From: Pseudomonadota bacterium
GTDB taxonomy: Bacteria; Myxococcota; Polyangia; Polyangiales; Polyangiaceae
Assembly (NCBI GenBank): GCA_023419055.1
Contig: JAEZYO010000446.1
Coordinates: forward strand, 1 to 8,907
Direction: 5' to 3'
Length of the DNA: 8,907 bases
Shown here: in pieces, positions 1-6,319 of the stretch
Position numbering within the stretch: the first letter of the stretch is position 1
Layout: every line of letters begins with the position of its first letter
Notes under the pieces: generated by a model
Databases searched by the model: none
What the model was told of the DNA's origin: nothing
The model's input: the letters and a program-made list of their open reading frames with translations, nothing else
Translations under genes and position numbers: made by a program

Positions 1-272
1 CACTGCTGCTGCGTGCCCGGGCAAACGCTGCCGCTGGTCCCGCCCGCGGCCGTCGCGCCGCCGACGCCGCTCGCGCCGCCGACGCCGCTCACGCCGCCGG
101 CTCCGGGCGCGGCTCCGGAACCGGTCCCAGCTCCCGCTCCGGTGTAGCCGTCGTAGTACGTGGGAGCGGGCTCCTGACAGCCCCCCAGCGCGAGCAGCGT
201 GGCGGCTGAAGAAGCGGCGAGCACGGCGAAGGTGCGGCCCCGCGATCTGGCTGAATTCTCGGTCTTCTGCAT
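1..272 (-). CDS. Lipoprotein of unknown function, N-terminal part (C-terminus beyond the left edge)
   Basis: This minus-strand reading frame starts at an ATG (270-272) and stays open to the window edge, giving about 90 residues. The start is supported by a strong Shine-Dalgarno GAGGAG six bases upstream. The N-terminus is a lipoprotein signal peptide: a basic n-region with several Arg, a hydrophobic run, and a lipobox LGGC with the acceptor Cys at residue 32. A Tyr-containing stretch and then a Gly/Ala/Ser/Thr-rich spacer follow, with a tandem hexapeptide. A Cys appears just before the cut, where a folded domain probably begins. This is a common layout of myxobacterial surface lipoproteins. 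Function cannot be assigned because the domain lies outside the window. The gene is divergent from the vWA gene, separated by 555 bp. Confidence 0.82.
   Translation of the reverse strand, partial: MQKTENSARSRGRTFAVLAASSAATLLALGGCQEPAPTYYDGYTGAGAGTGSGAAPGAGGVSGVGGASGVGGATAAGGTSGSVCPGTQQQ
55..90 (-). repeat. Two tandem 18-bp units in the Gly-rich spacer
   Basis: Two identical 18-bp units lie head to tail at 55-72 and 73-90, with a degenerate third copy starting at 91. In the coding frame they give the repeated hexapeptide SGVGGA in the spacer after the lipid-anchoring Cys. In-frame tandem repeats of this kind can change length by slippage without a frameshift. Confidence 0.75.
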
Positions 273-278
273 AAGAGT

Positions 279-284
279 CTCCTC
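279..284 (-). promoter_or_regulatory. Shine-Dalgarno site for the left-edge lipoprotein gene
   Basis: On the minus strand this reads GAGGAG, six bases before the ATG at 272. It is the best ribosome-binding site in the window and decides the start of the left-edge lipoprotein. Confidence 0.7.
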
Positions 285-421
285 AGGAGCTCGCGCGACG
301 AAGCGGAGCGCGGCCGTCAGCGCGCGAGAGCGAACGGGTCGCTGCGCACGCGCCGCTGCACTTGTGGAATCGGTCCCATTCTCTGCGATTCGCGAGCTCA
401 TTGCCACCCTGTGTGGTTGTG

Positions 422-435
422 CTGGATCAATCCAG
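422..435. repeat. Inverted repeat CTGGAT-CA-ATCCAG
   Basis: Perfect 6-bp arms are separated by two bases. The tiny spacer favours a double-stranded protein-binding site over an RNA hairpin. It is flanked by GTGC (419-422) and GCAC (437-440), so a slightly offset larger dyad is also possible. It sits about 150 bp upstream of the left-edge lipoprotein start. Confidence 0.45.
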
Positions 436-443
436 TGCACGAG

Positions 444-466
444 CACCGGCGACGAAATTGCCGGTG
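444..466. repeat. Inverted repeat with 7-bp arms, 9-base loop
   Basis: The arms CACCGGC (444-450) and GCCGGTG (460-466) are perfectly complementary around an AT-richer loop. It could form an RNA hairpin or be an operator half-site pair. It lies only nine bases from the dyad at 422-435. No T-tract follows on either strand, so a Rho-independent terminator is unlikely. Confidence 0.45.
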
Positions 467-607
467 AATCAGTCACCCGAGGCGCGCTCCGACAGGCAGC
501 TCGTCCGCGCCCGTGCTGTGGCATCGCGACTCGGGCGGAGCGTCGCGCTTCGGGACTTCGAGGATCACCGAGCGGAGATCTGCGCGCCGCCTGGCAAGTA
601 GGCACGG

Positions 608-623
608 CTGAGATCGATCTCAG
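608..623. repeat. Perfect 16-bp palindrome CTGAGATCGATCTCAG
   Basis: This sequence equals its own reverse complement over 16 bases and does not extend further. It lies about 205 bp upstream of the vWA lipoprotein start, in non-coding sequence. The gap-free symmetry suits a site for a dimeric DNA-binding protein. There is no evidence here for which protein would bind it. Confidence 0.5.
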
Positions 624-827
624 GGAGGCGCGGCTGAGCGGGGTGTCGCGAAGAAAGTTTCGGTCTCGTTGATAGACGAGTCGGCGCGAATCCTCGGCTC
701 CTCGTGATCGTTCCGGCCGGCCCGCGCATTAGCTCTCGTCGGCGCGTTCGCGAGGGCGCTGTCCGATGAGTTGAGACCAACCCCGAATCGGGTCGAGCCG
801 CCGGACGACCCAAGGGTGCATTCCGTC

Positions 828-2165
828 ATGTCGATTGGACGTTCCTTTTTGGGCACTAGAGGCTCGGCTTGTTCGCTGGGCGCGCTCGTCTTGCTCCTCG
901 CGTGCAGCGCGACCGATCCCGCCGCGACGGGCGGCGTGAGTACGGGCTCCGGCGCCGGACAGGGCGGCGCGGGCGGGCAGGGTGCGACGGGCGGGAGCAT
1001 CGTCACCGCGGGCACGGTGGGGACGGGGACGGGCGGCACCGTGACTCAGTTCGGCGGCAACGGCGGCAGCGGTGGCACCACGGCGTGCGCGTCGACCTCG
1101 GTGGAGGCGACGCTCACCTCCGCGCCCGTCGACATCATCGTCGTCCTCGACAACTCGGGTAGCATGCAGGAGGAGATGAAGGCGGCCGAGGCCAACATCA
1201 ACCAGAACTTCGCGAGCATCCTGTCGAGCGCCGGCATCGACTACCGGGTGATCTTGCTGTCTCGGCATCGTAGGCAGGACGGCGACAGCGGCGAGGCCAG
1301 CACGTCCATTTGCGTCGCGGCGCCGCTCAGCGGGCTCGCGGCTTGCCCGGCGGAGGTCCCCGTATTCTCGGAGCGCTTCTTCCAGTACAGCGAAAAGATC
1401 GAGAGCTTCGACGCGCTGAACTGGATCCTCGACGGCTGGTCGATCCCGCCGGAGAACGACAACTACGCGGAGCTCGCGCCGATGGGTTGGTCACCCTGGC
1501 TGCGCGAGGGCGCGAAGAAGGCGTTCGTCATCATGACGGACGACGATGAATCGAACGACGACGAGGACACGCCGCTCACCGCCGACGCCTTCATGGGCGA
1601 GCTCGCCGCGCTCGCCCCGAACCATTTCGGCACGGTCGCCGACCCGACGTACACGTTCCACAGCATCATCGGCGTCGCGGAGAAGGCTGATCCGACGGCG
1701 CCGTACATGCCGACCGAGCCGGCGGTGACGACCATGTGCACGGGAAACGACGCCGTCATCGAGAGCCCCGGCCCGACGTACCAGGAGCTCAGCATCCGCA
1801 CGGGTGGCCTCCGCTTCCCGATCTGTCAGTTTCCCGGCTACGACGCGGTGTTCCAGGCGATCGCGGCGGACGTGATCGTGAAGGCCGAGATCGCTTGCGA
1901 TTTCCCGATCCCGCCGCCACCCGAGGGTGAAGAGCTCGACCTGACCAGGGTCGCGGTCTCGAAGAAGCTCTTGGACGGCAGCGCGCTTCCACCCTACGGG
2001 CAAGCCGCGACGGCCGCCGAGTGCCAAGCCGACGCCTTCTACATCGATCAGGCACAGAACCGGATCTTCCTCTGCCCGGAGACGTGCGCGGCGCTCGAGG
2101 CCGATCCGGCCGGCGGCGTGGACGTGCTCTTCACTTGCGAGAGCACGATCATCGTTCCGAAGTAG
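828..2165 (+). CDS. vWA-domain lipoprotein
   Basis: This 445-residue protein is predicted to be exported and lipid-anchored. The start is placed at ATG 828 rather than the in-frame ATG at 771, because the later start gives a well-formed signal peptide: Arg at 5 and 11, a hydrophobic run, and lipobox LLAC with Cys26. An AAGGG stretch lies about a dozen bases upstream. A Gly/Thr-rich spacer spans roughly residues 33-85. The von Willebrand factor A domain begins near residue 100, with the metal-binding MIDAS motif DNSGS at 108-112. A strand ending in TDDDES (Thr237) probably supplies further MIDAS ligands. The region after about 355 carries five Cys (357, 399, 416, 420, 437) and is probably disulfide-stabilised. 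In known families vWA domains bind metal-dependent protein partners; the partner is unknown here. The 3' end overlaps the convergent DUF6178 gene by 17 bp. Confidence 0.88.
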   Translation: MSIGRSFLGTRGSACSLGALVLLLACSATDPAATGGVSTGSGAGQGGAGGQGATGGSIVTAGTVGTGTGGTVTQFGGNGGSGGTTACASTSVEATLTSAPVDIIVVLDNSGSMQEEMKAAEANINQNFASILSSAGIDYRVILLSRHRRQDGDSGEASTSICVAAPLSGLAACPAEVPVFSERFFQYSEKIESFDALNWILDGWSIPPENDNYAELAPMGWSPWLREGAKKAFVIMTDDDESNDDEDTPLTADAFMGELAALAPNHFGTVADPTYTFHSIIGVAEKADPTAPYMPTEPAVTTMCTGNDAVIESPGPTYQELSIRTGGLRFPICQFPGYDAVFQAIAADVIVKAEIACDFPIPPPPEGEELDLTRVAVSKKLLDGSALPPYGQAATAAECQADAFYIDQAQNRIFLCPETCAALEADPAGGVDVLFTCESTIIVPK

Positions 2166-3378
2166 AGCGAGCGACGAAGTCGTCACGCTTCGAGTGCCAG
2201 CCGATTCGAAACAGCTTCTCGACCGGCTCGCGCTCGAGCACGGCCGCGGCGGAGCTCTCACTGCCTTCGAGCAACAGCCGCAGCCCGGCCTCCACCACGC
2301 TGACGGCGAGCTCGGCTGCGTCGAGCGGCCGCTGGCGCACGGCGGCGCCGAGGAGCACGTTCGTGACGTAAGCAAGCTCCTCGAGGCGAGCGGCGTAGAG
2401 CTCCGGCGCCTCGGCCGCGACGACGCGCATCGCCTGGACGAAGAGCGCGCTTCGCCGACCGGGCAAGCGCCGGGAGCGGCGAGGCTCGGGGCCTGCGTCC
2501 CGCAGGAGCGCACGCAGCCGCTTCGAGCGGGGGAGCGTGGCGTCGCGACGCTCGCGCTCCGGAGAAAGATCGCGAAAGTAGGCGCGCGTCACGGGGTCGC
2601 GCTCCACCGAGATCGTGAGCACCGAGAGCGGCGTGGTCTCGGCGAGACGCAAGAAGCTCCGCGCCGTGGAGGGCGCGACGAACCCCGCGCGAGCACGGCG
2701 ATCTTCGCGCTCGCCCGCCACGTCGACCTCCAGCATCTCCTCCGACGTGAGCACGTCGTAAAGGCCGCCGTTATCGGCGATGTACTCGTTCGAGAGCGCG
2801 CTCAGCCGGTCGAGCAGGCGCTCGAGGGTGCGCCGGTCGTGCGTGTCGAGCGCGAGCAACACGCCGAGCACGCTGTCCCAGCCGTCGTGGCGGCGCGCGA
2901 TGACGCGGTACTGATCGAGCTCGTGGCAGAGCGCGCCGTCGAGCGCCTTTTCCGTCAGATCGGCGTCCTCACCCGCGTCCGAGAGCTCCACGGCGAGCTC
3001 GTCGAGGTCGACGACGAGCAGACGGCGCTGCAAGCCGAGTAGCAGCAGATCCTCCGGGAGCGCGGCGAGCTTCTCTGCGACCGAGCGCTCGCCGGACTCG
3101 AGCAAGATCGAGAGCCAGAGCGCGAAGCGCTCGTCGTCGAAGCGCTCGTCCTCTCCCGGCGCGTCGCTCCGCCACAACTCCTCGTCGAACAGCGCCTCGA
3201 GCTGGCTCGTGCTCGCGAGCTCGGCGAGCTCGGCCGCGTCTTCCAGCCCGACGTGGCGGATCAGACGTAGTAGCGCCTCCGGGGGGAGCGCCTGGATCTC
3301 GGAGAGCAGATCGTGCTCCTCGAGCAGCTCGGCGACGAGCTGCCGCGGACGACGCGAGAGCGATCGAGAGGCGGTCAC
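2149..3378 (-). CDS. DUF6178-like protein, translationally coupled to the TetR gene
   Basis: This 409-residue, mainly helical, Leu/Glu/Arg-rich protein lacks a signal peptide or membrane segment and is probably cytoplasmic. The start is placed at GTG 3378, although the frame is open to 3438. That GTG shares GTGA with the TetR stop codon and has AGGAG eight bases upstream. The features I associate with DUF6178 proteins of Myxococcota and related deltaproteobacterial groups are the RHVGLEDAAEL segment (41-51), FDEELWRS (64-71) and a later EEMLEVDVAGE...GFVAPS stretch (213-237). This assignment is from memory of the family's look, not a search. No catalytic motif is evident. The middle-to-late part has a strongly basic segment near RSKRLRALLR. 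Coupling to TetR suggests co-expression with, and possibly a role linked to, that regulator. The biochemical function is unknown. Confidence 0.82.
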   Translation of the reverse strand: MTASRSLSRRPRQLVAELLEEHDLLSEIQALPPEALLRLIRHVGLEDAAELAELASTSQLEALFDEELWRSDAPGEDERFDDERFALWLSILLESGERSVAEKLAALPEDLLLLGLQRRLLVVDLDELAVELSDAGEDADLTEKALDGALCHELDQYRVIARRHDGWDSVLGVLLALDTHDRRTLERLLDRLSALSNEYIADNGGLYDVLTSEEMLEVDVAGEREDRRARAGFVAPSTARSFLRLAETTPLSVLTISVERDPVTRAYFRDLSPERERRDATLPRSKRLRALLRDAGPEPRRSRRLPGRRSALFVQAMRVVAAEAPELYAARLEELAYVTNVLLGAAVRQRPLDAAELAVSVVEAGLRLLLEGSESSAAAVLEREPVEKLFRIGWHSKRDDFVARSTSER

Positions 3379-4010
3379 CCGCAGAGCTCCTGGTCGAGAA
3401 ACGCCGCGAGGCCCGAGAGGTGATACGTCGTGTAGCACTCGATCACCGCGCGCATCTCGGAAGCTTCACCCCCGAGGGAGAGCGCCGAGCCCATCGCGCC
3501 CAAGAAGTTCGCGTAGATCCTCCGCAACGCGAAGCTCGCCGGGCGGGTCGGACGAGGGGTCCGGCCGAGCGAACGAGCGTGGTCGAGCGCTCCTTCGACC
3601 AGCAAATCGACCAGCGAATCAGCGAAGCCTTCATACGGCGTCCCGTCGCTCCGCTCGAGCAACACGAGGACACGCAAGCGGTGCTCGAGCGAGAACTCGA
3701 CGAGCTCGTCCGCGACGGCGCGGTACGCGGAGCTTCCCGCGCGGCGAACGGCCGCGGGATCACGGGATCCTCGCGCAGCCCGCAGTCGGGCGCGGATTAG
3801 GCGCTCGAGGCTGCGGGGGAACGTCTCCGGCAAGACCGTGTCGAACAGCGTCTGCTTGGAGTCGAAGTAGCGATACACGTTGCCGGTGGAGACGCCCGCG
3901 TCGGCGGCGATGGCCGCGACGCTGGTGGATTGAAAGCCCACCGTGGCGAAGGCGCGTAGCGCCGCCTCGAGAATGCGTTCTTGCACCTCGGTCTTCAGGT
4001 ACTGGCTCAT
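3375..4010 (-). CDS. TetR/AcrR-family transcriptional regulator
   Basis: This 211-residue protein has a classic TetR N-terminal DNA-binding domain at about residues 8-56. Helix 1 is QERILEAALRAFATVGF. The helix-turn-helix follows as VAAIAADAGVSTGNVYRYF (31-49), then K52, QTLF. The rest is the helical ligand-binding and dimerisation domain typical of the family, and the total length is normal. The ligand cannot be inferred. The ATG at 4010 is preferred. An in-frame GTG at 4037 would add nine residues, but neither start has a clear Shine-Dalgarno, so expression may be weak or leaderless. A perfect inverted repeat at 4042-4060 sits 31 bases upstream of the ATG and is a candidate autoregulatory operator. 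The stop codon overlaps the start of the DUF6178-like gene, forming a two-gene operon. The beta-helix gene lies upstream on the same strand. Confidence 0.9.
   Translation of the reverse strand: MSQYLKTEVQERILEAALRAFATVGFQSTSVAAIAADAGVSTGNVYRYFDSKQTLFDTVLPETFPRSLERLIRARLRAARGSRDPAAVRRAGSSAYRAVADELVEFSLEHRLRVLVLLERSDGTPYEGFADSLVDLLVEGALDHARSLGRTPRPTRPASFALRRIYANFLGAMGSALSLGGEASEMRAVIECYTTYHLSGLAAFLDQELCG
3387..3391 (-). promoter_or_regulatory. Shine-Dalgarno site for the DUF6178-like gene, inside the TetR gene
   Basis: On the minus strand this reads AGGAG, eight bases before GTG 3378. It lies within the last codons of the TetR gene. Together with the GTGA overlap it settles the start and implies translational coupling. 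Confidence 0.65.
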
Positions 4011-4041
4011 GCTCGTAATAGCGAACGGGGCATTCACTTAT

Positions 4042-4060
4042 GAGCCGAGGCGCTCGGCTC
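4042..4060 (-). promoter_or_regulatory. Inverted repeat between the beta-helix and TetR genes: operator or terminator
   Basis: Perfect 8-bp arms GAGCCGAG and CTCGGCTC flank a 3-base centre. The dyad fills most of the 40-bp gap between the beta-helix stop (4078) and the upstream possible TetR start (4037). As RNA it would form a stable GC hairpin 17 bases after the stop, but no U-tract follows, so a standard Rho-independent terminator is not supported. As DNA, its position just before a tetR gene suits TetR autorepression, a common habit of the family. Both roles are inference. Confidence 0.5.
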
Positions 4061-4077
4061 GTCAAGGAGGCTCGAGC

Positions 4078-6318
4078 TCAGCGCTTGCGCCGGCGCCGAG
4101 AGAGCCCGAGCAGCAGCCCGAGGGCGACCACGCCGGCCACGCCGGGTCGCCGAGCGGGCACGCTGCACCCGCAGCCGGGATCCGGGCTTCCGCCGACCGA
4201 GCCGCCACCGGTCGAACCCGCAGCTCCGCCGCCAACGGCGCCGCCAAGGCTCGTCGTGCCCGCCGATGCGCCGCTTGCTCCTCCGAGCGAAGCACTCCCC
4301 CCGCTCGCGGGGCTCCCGCCCGAAGGAGCGCTCCCGCCCGCGCCTGCTACCGAGCCTCCGGCTCCCACGGTTCCGCCGCCTCCGCCGGTCCCGCTGCCGC
4401 CCGCGCCTCCGGCTCCACAGCTCGGATCGGGTGAGTGGTCGCACAGGTTGCTCGTGAGGTTACAAGAATCGAGCGTGCAGGGATCGGCGTCCACGCAGTC
4501 GGCGTTGCTGGTGCAGCAGCCTTCCGGGGCGACGTTGCTGCAGGTGTGCTCTGCGGTGCACGTGTCGATCGTGCACGCGTCGTCGTCGGCGCAGTCGCCG
4601 TTGAGCTCGCAGCAACCCTGGATGGCGGCGTTCTTGCAGAGCCCGCTGCCGGGAGCGCAGGTGTCGGTCGTGCACGGATCGTCGTCGTCGCAGTCGGTGG
4701 CCAGGGTGCAGCACGCGGGAACGGGCTTCGATTCGCAGGTGTGTTCGCTCAGGTTGCAGCTGACCTCGACGCAAGTCGATGACTCGCCGCACTGGTCGTC
4801 GCCGTTACAGCAGCCGGAAACGGGGCCAGAGGTGCAGAGGTGCGTGGCGAGGTTGCAGGTGTCGTTGGTGCACGGGTCCGAGTCCTGGCACTCGGTGTCG
4901 GTCTGGCAACAGCCGCTGACCGCGGCGTGGGCGCACTGATTCGAGCCGTTGCAGCTGTCGGTGGTGCACGGGTTCGTGTCGTCGCAATCCGCGGCGGTGC
5001 TGCAGCCGGTGAGCTCGTACGCGCCGATCTCCTGGTTCGACCCCTGGGGGCGGGACGCGGGAGAGAAGCAACCGGAGATGCCACCCTTGCTCTTCATGTA
5101 CGCTAGATCGGGCGCGAAGGTCCACCACGAGAACTTCTTCTTCGCGGCGTCGGTCTCGGTCTTGATGCACTTTGGGTCGAAGCCGATATCGGTGGCGAAG
5201 GTGCTGCCGTGCGCCACCTTGTCCACGATGGCCGACCCCGCTTTCGGCCTGAAGTCGGCGCTAGCGGGCGCGGCGAAGATCGCGGTCGCGTCCACCTTTT
5301 GAATGTAGTTGCCCTGATTGACGTACGACGTACCGCCGCCGCAGGGGCTCGTGTTGTAGACGTTCACGCCGTCCTTCCCGTCCTTGATCGGGATCGCGAC
5401 GTTGTTGCGAAGCTCGAGGTTCGTGAACGTGTACGGGAGCTGCCCGACGTTGATGCCGCCGTCGACCTGGCCGCGGCAGGTGTTGCCCAGGTTGAACTCG
5501 TCCATGTACGAGGCCGCTTCCTGCGAGTTGCCGTAGCAGGTGTTGCCGACGAGCTTCGCGCTGCCCGAGTCCGTGAGGGAGATGCACGAGCCCCCGTTCA
5601 GGAAGCCGAGGTTGTTCTCGAAGAGCGCGGTGCCCTGATCGAGCGTCACGTCGAGGATGTAGCCGTTGCCGTCGCTGTGGCTGCTCGACGTGTCCACGCC
5701 GTGAAAGGCGACGTTCCCCCGCACCAGATTGCTCGTTCCCTTCACCGCCCAGATATTGAAGTTGCTCGACCAGGAGCTCGGACCCCAGCCGTTGCGGCTC
5801 GCGATGCTGTACTCGATCGTGACGTTCGTCGCGCGATAGGGCGAGATCCCGTTTCGTAGATTCGAATCGGCGACGCAGTGCCGGATGGTGATGTTGCTGA
5901 CCGTGTTGTCCCAGTCGAGCTCGATGCCTCCGGCCCAATTTTCGAGCCAGAGTCCCTCGATCACGTAGTTCGAGACGTTGGCGGTGGCGGTGAGCCCGCT
6001 CGCGTTGCCGCTCCCGGGGCCGCGAATGACGGGCACGGCGCCTTCGTCTGCGCGCAGCGTGATCGGTGCGCCGTTCGAGCCCGACTTCGAGAGATAGACG
6101 GTGCTCGTGTAGGTTCCGTCCAGGAACACCACGACGTCGCCTGCCGCCACCTTCCCGAGCGCCGAGCCGACGGAGGTCGGGCTGCCCTTGCTGGTGCCGG
6201 CGGAGCCCTGGCTACCACTCGGCGCGACGTAGTAGGTCGTGGCGCCGGCCGAATTCGCGGCGAGGGCGACGGCGAGGGAGAGGAGCGCGGACCTCGAGCG
6301 GAGCCGAAAGTCGGACAT
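4078..6318 (-). CDS. Secreted right-handed beta-helix protein with six Cys-rich repeats and a MYXO-CTERM-like tail
   Basis: This 746-residue protein starts with a Sec signal peptide (basic n-region, hydrophobic core, likely cleavage after Ala26, SAGA|TTYY). Residues 28-75 (YYVAPSGS...AAGDVVVFLDGTY) match the entry strand seen in polysaccharide-lyase-9/DUF1565-type beta-helix proteins. Up to about residue 435 there are repeating short strands ending in Asn/Gly turns (VTIEYSIASRNG, LVRGNVAFHG, LFENNLGFLNGG, LVGNTCYGNS), as expected for a parallel beta-helix. Such folds often bind or cleave polysaccharide, but I cannot identify catalytic residues. An aspartate/glycine segment SHSDGNGY resembles lyase calcium-site regions only loosely. 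Six Cys-rich repeats follow (439-634), then a Gly/Ser spacer (635-712) and a C-terminal anchor (716-746). The ATG at 6318 is the natural start for the signal peptide; its Shine-Dalgarno is weak and lies in a possible hairpin. The gene is divergent from the 6401 lipoprotein operon. Confidence 0.88.
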   Translation of the reverse strand: MSDFRLRSRSALLSLAVALAANSAGATTYYVAPSGSQGSAGTSKGSPTSVGSALGKVAAGDVVVFLDGTYTSTVYLSKSGSNGAPITLRADEGAVPVIRGPGSGNASGLTATANVSNYVIEGLWLENWAGGIELDWDNTVSNITIRHCVADSNLRNGISPYRATNVTIEYSIASRNGWGPSSWSSNFNIWAVKGTSNLVRGNVAFHGVDTSSSHSDGNGYILDVTLDQGTALFENNLGFLNGGSCISLTDSGSAKLVGNTCYGNSQEAASYMDEFNLGNTCRGQVDGGINVGQLPYTFTNLELRNNVAIPIKDGKDGVNVYNTSPCGGGTSYVNQGNYIQKVDATAIFAAPASADFRPKAGSAIVDKVAHGSTFATDIGFDPKCIKTETDAAKKKFSWWTFAPDLAYMKSKGGISGCFSPASRPQGSNQEIGAYELTGCSTAADCDDTNPCTTDSCNGSNQCAHAAVSGCCQTDTECQDSDPCTNDTCNLATHLCTSGPVSGCCNGDDQCGESSTCVEVSCNLSEHTCESKPVPACCTLATDCDDDDPCTTDTCAPGSGLCKNAAIQGCCELNGDCADDDACTIDTCTAEHTCSNVAPEGCCTSNADCVDADPCTLDSCNLTSNLCDHSPDPSCGAGGAGGSGTGGGGGTVGAGGSVAGAGGSAPSGGSPASGGSASLGGASGASAGTTSLGGAVGGGAAGSTGGGSVGGSPDPGCGCSVPARRPGVAGVVALGLLLGLSRRRRKR
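4081..4173 (-). other. MYXO-CTERM-like C-terminal anchoring signal
   Basis: The last 31 residues (716-746) of the beta-helix protein run CGC, a short Pro/Arg linker, a hydrophobic segment VAGVVALGLLLGL, and the tail SRRRRKR. This is the tripartite signal of MYXO-CTERM proteins, which are processed by myxosortases and displayed on the cell surface in Myxococcota. The invariant Cys-containing motif, transmembrane stretch and Arg cluster are all present. It is the strongest taxonomic pointer in the window. Confidence 0.85.
4417..5004 (-). repeat. Six tandem Cys-rich (Dicty_CTDC-like) protein repeats
   Basis: Residues 439-634 of the beta-helix protein contain six units of about 32-34 residues. 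The pattern is C-x(6)-C-x(5)-C-x(4)-C-x(5,6)-C, usually closing with a CC pair. Four units show DPCT or NPCT and a fifth DACT, each with a DxC following, as in the Pfam Dicty_CTDC repeat known from slime-mould spore-coat-type proteins and common in myxobacterial surface proteins. The third unit is the most diverged: it has ESSTCVEVSC in place of the DPCT..D.C core while keeping its Cys positions. The even, dense Cys content implies disulfide-stabilised modules outside the cytoplasm. DNA identity between units is modest, so the duplication is not recent. Confidence 0.82.
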
Positions 6319-6319
6319 G

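Larger units (their letters stand above)
273..827. promoter_or_regulatory. Divergent intergenic region with several dyads
   Basis: This 555-bp stretch lies between two divergently transcribed lipoprotein genes and must hold both promoters. No convincing -35/-10 pair or sigma-54 element could be picked by eye. It is locally less GC-rich and less codon-like than its surroundings. It contains inverted repeats at 422-435, 444-466 and 608-623. The open frames that cross it start at odd places, run antisense into the neighbouring genes, and look spurious. No tRNA or other recognised RNA was seen. Confidence 0.6.

Noticed and set aside
591..612. Possible sigma-54 promoter around TGGCAAGTAGGCACGG
   Set aside because: The -12 element TTGC is missing at the required spacing, so the resemblance is only to half of the consensus.
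199..672. Plus-strand open frame of 157 codons across the divergent intergenic region
   Set aside because: It starts inside and antisense to the left-edge lipoprotein gene, has no ribosome-binding site, and its composition (Ala/Arg/Ser with scattered Cys) looks like random high-GC translation.
771..827. Earlier in-frame start for the vWA lipoprotein
   Set aside because: The extra 19 residues would place a polar Pro/Arg/Asp-rich stretch before the signal peptide. ATG 828 gives a normal lipoprotein signal.
2173..2184. Small dyad GACGA-AG-TCGTC just after the vWA stop as a terminator
   Set aside because: The loop of two bases is too small for a stable RNA hairpin, the arms are only five bases, and no U-tract follows.
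1491..2513. Long minus-strand frame antisense to the vWA gene
   Set aside because: It is the antisense shadow of the vWA and DUF6178 coding regions. Its translation is an Arg/Ala/Ser-rich string with no domain, while the plus-strand frame has a clear MIDAS motif and lipobox.
2194..3042. 282-codon plus-strand frame inside the DUF6178-like gene
   Set aside because: It is the antisense of a gene with a convincing start, Shine-Dalgarno and family-like segments; the translation is low-complexity Arg/Ala/Glu/Val typical of a high-GC shadow frame.
4040..4939. 299-codon plus-strand frame rich in Pro and Ser/Gln
   Set aside because: It is the complement of the Gly-rich spacer and Cys repeats of the beta-helix gene; the Pro runs are simply the reverse reading of Gly codons.
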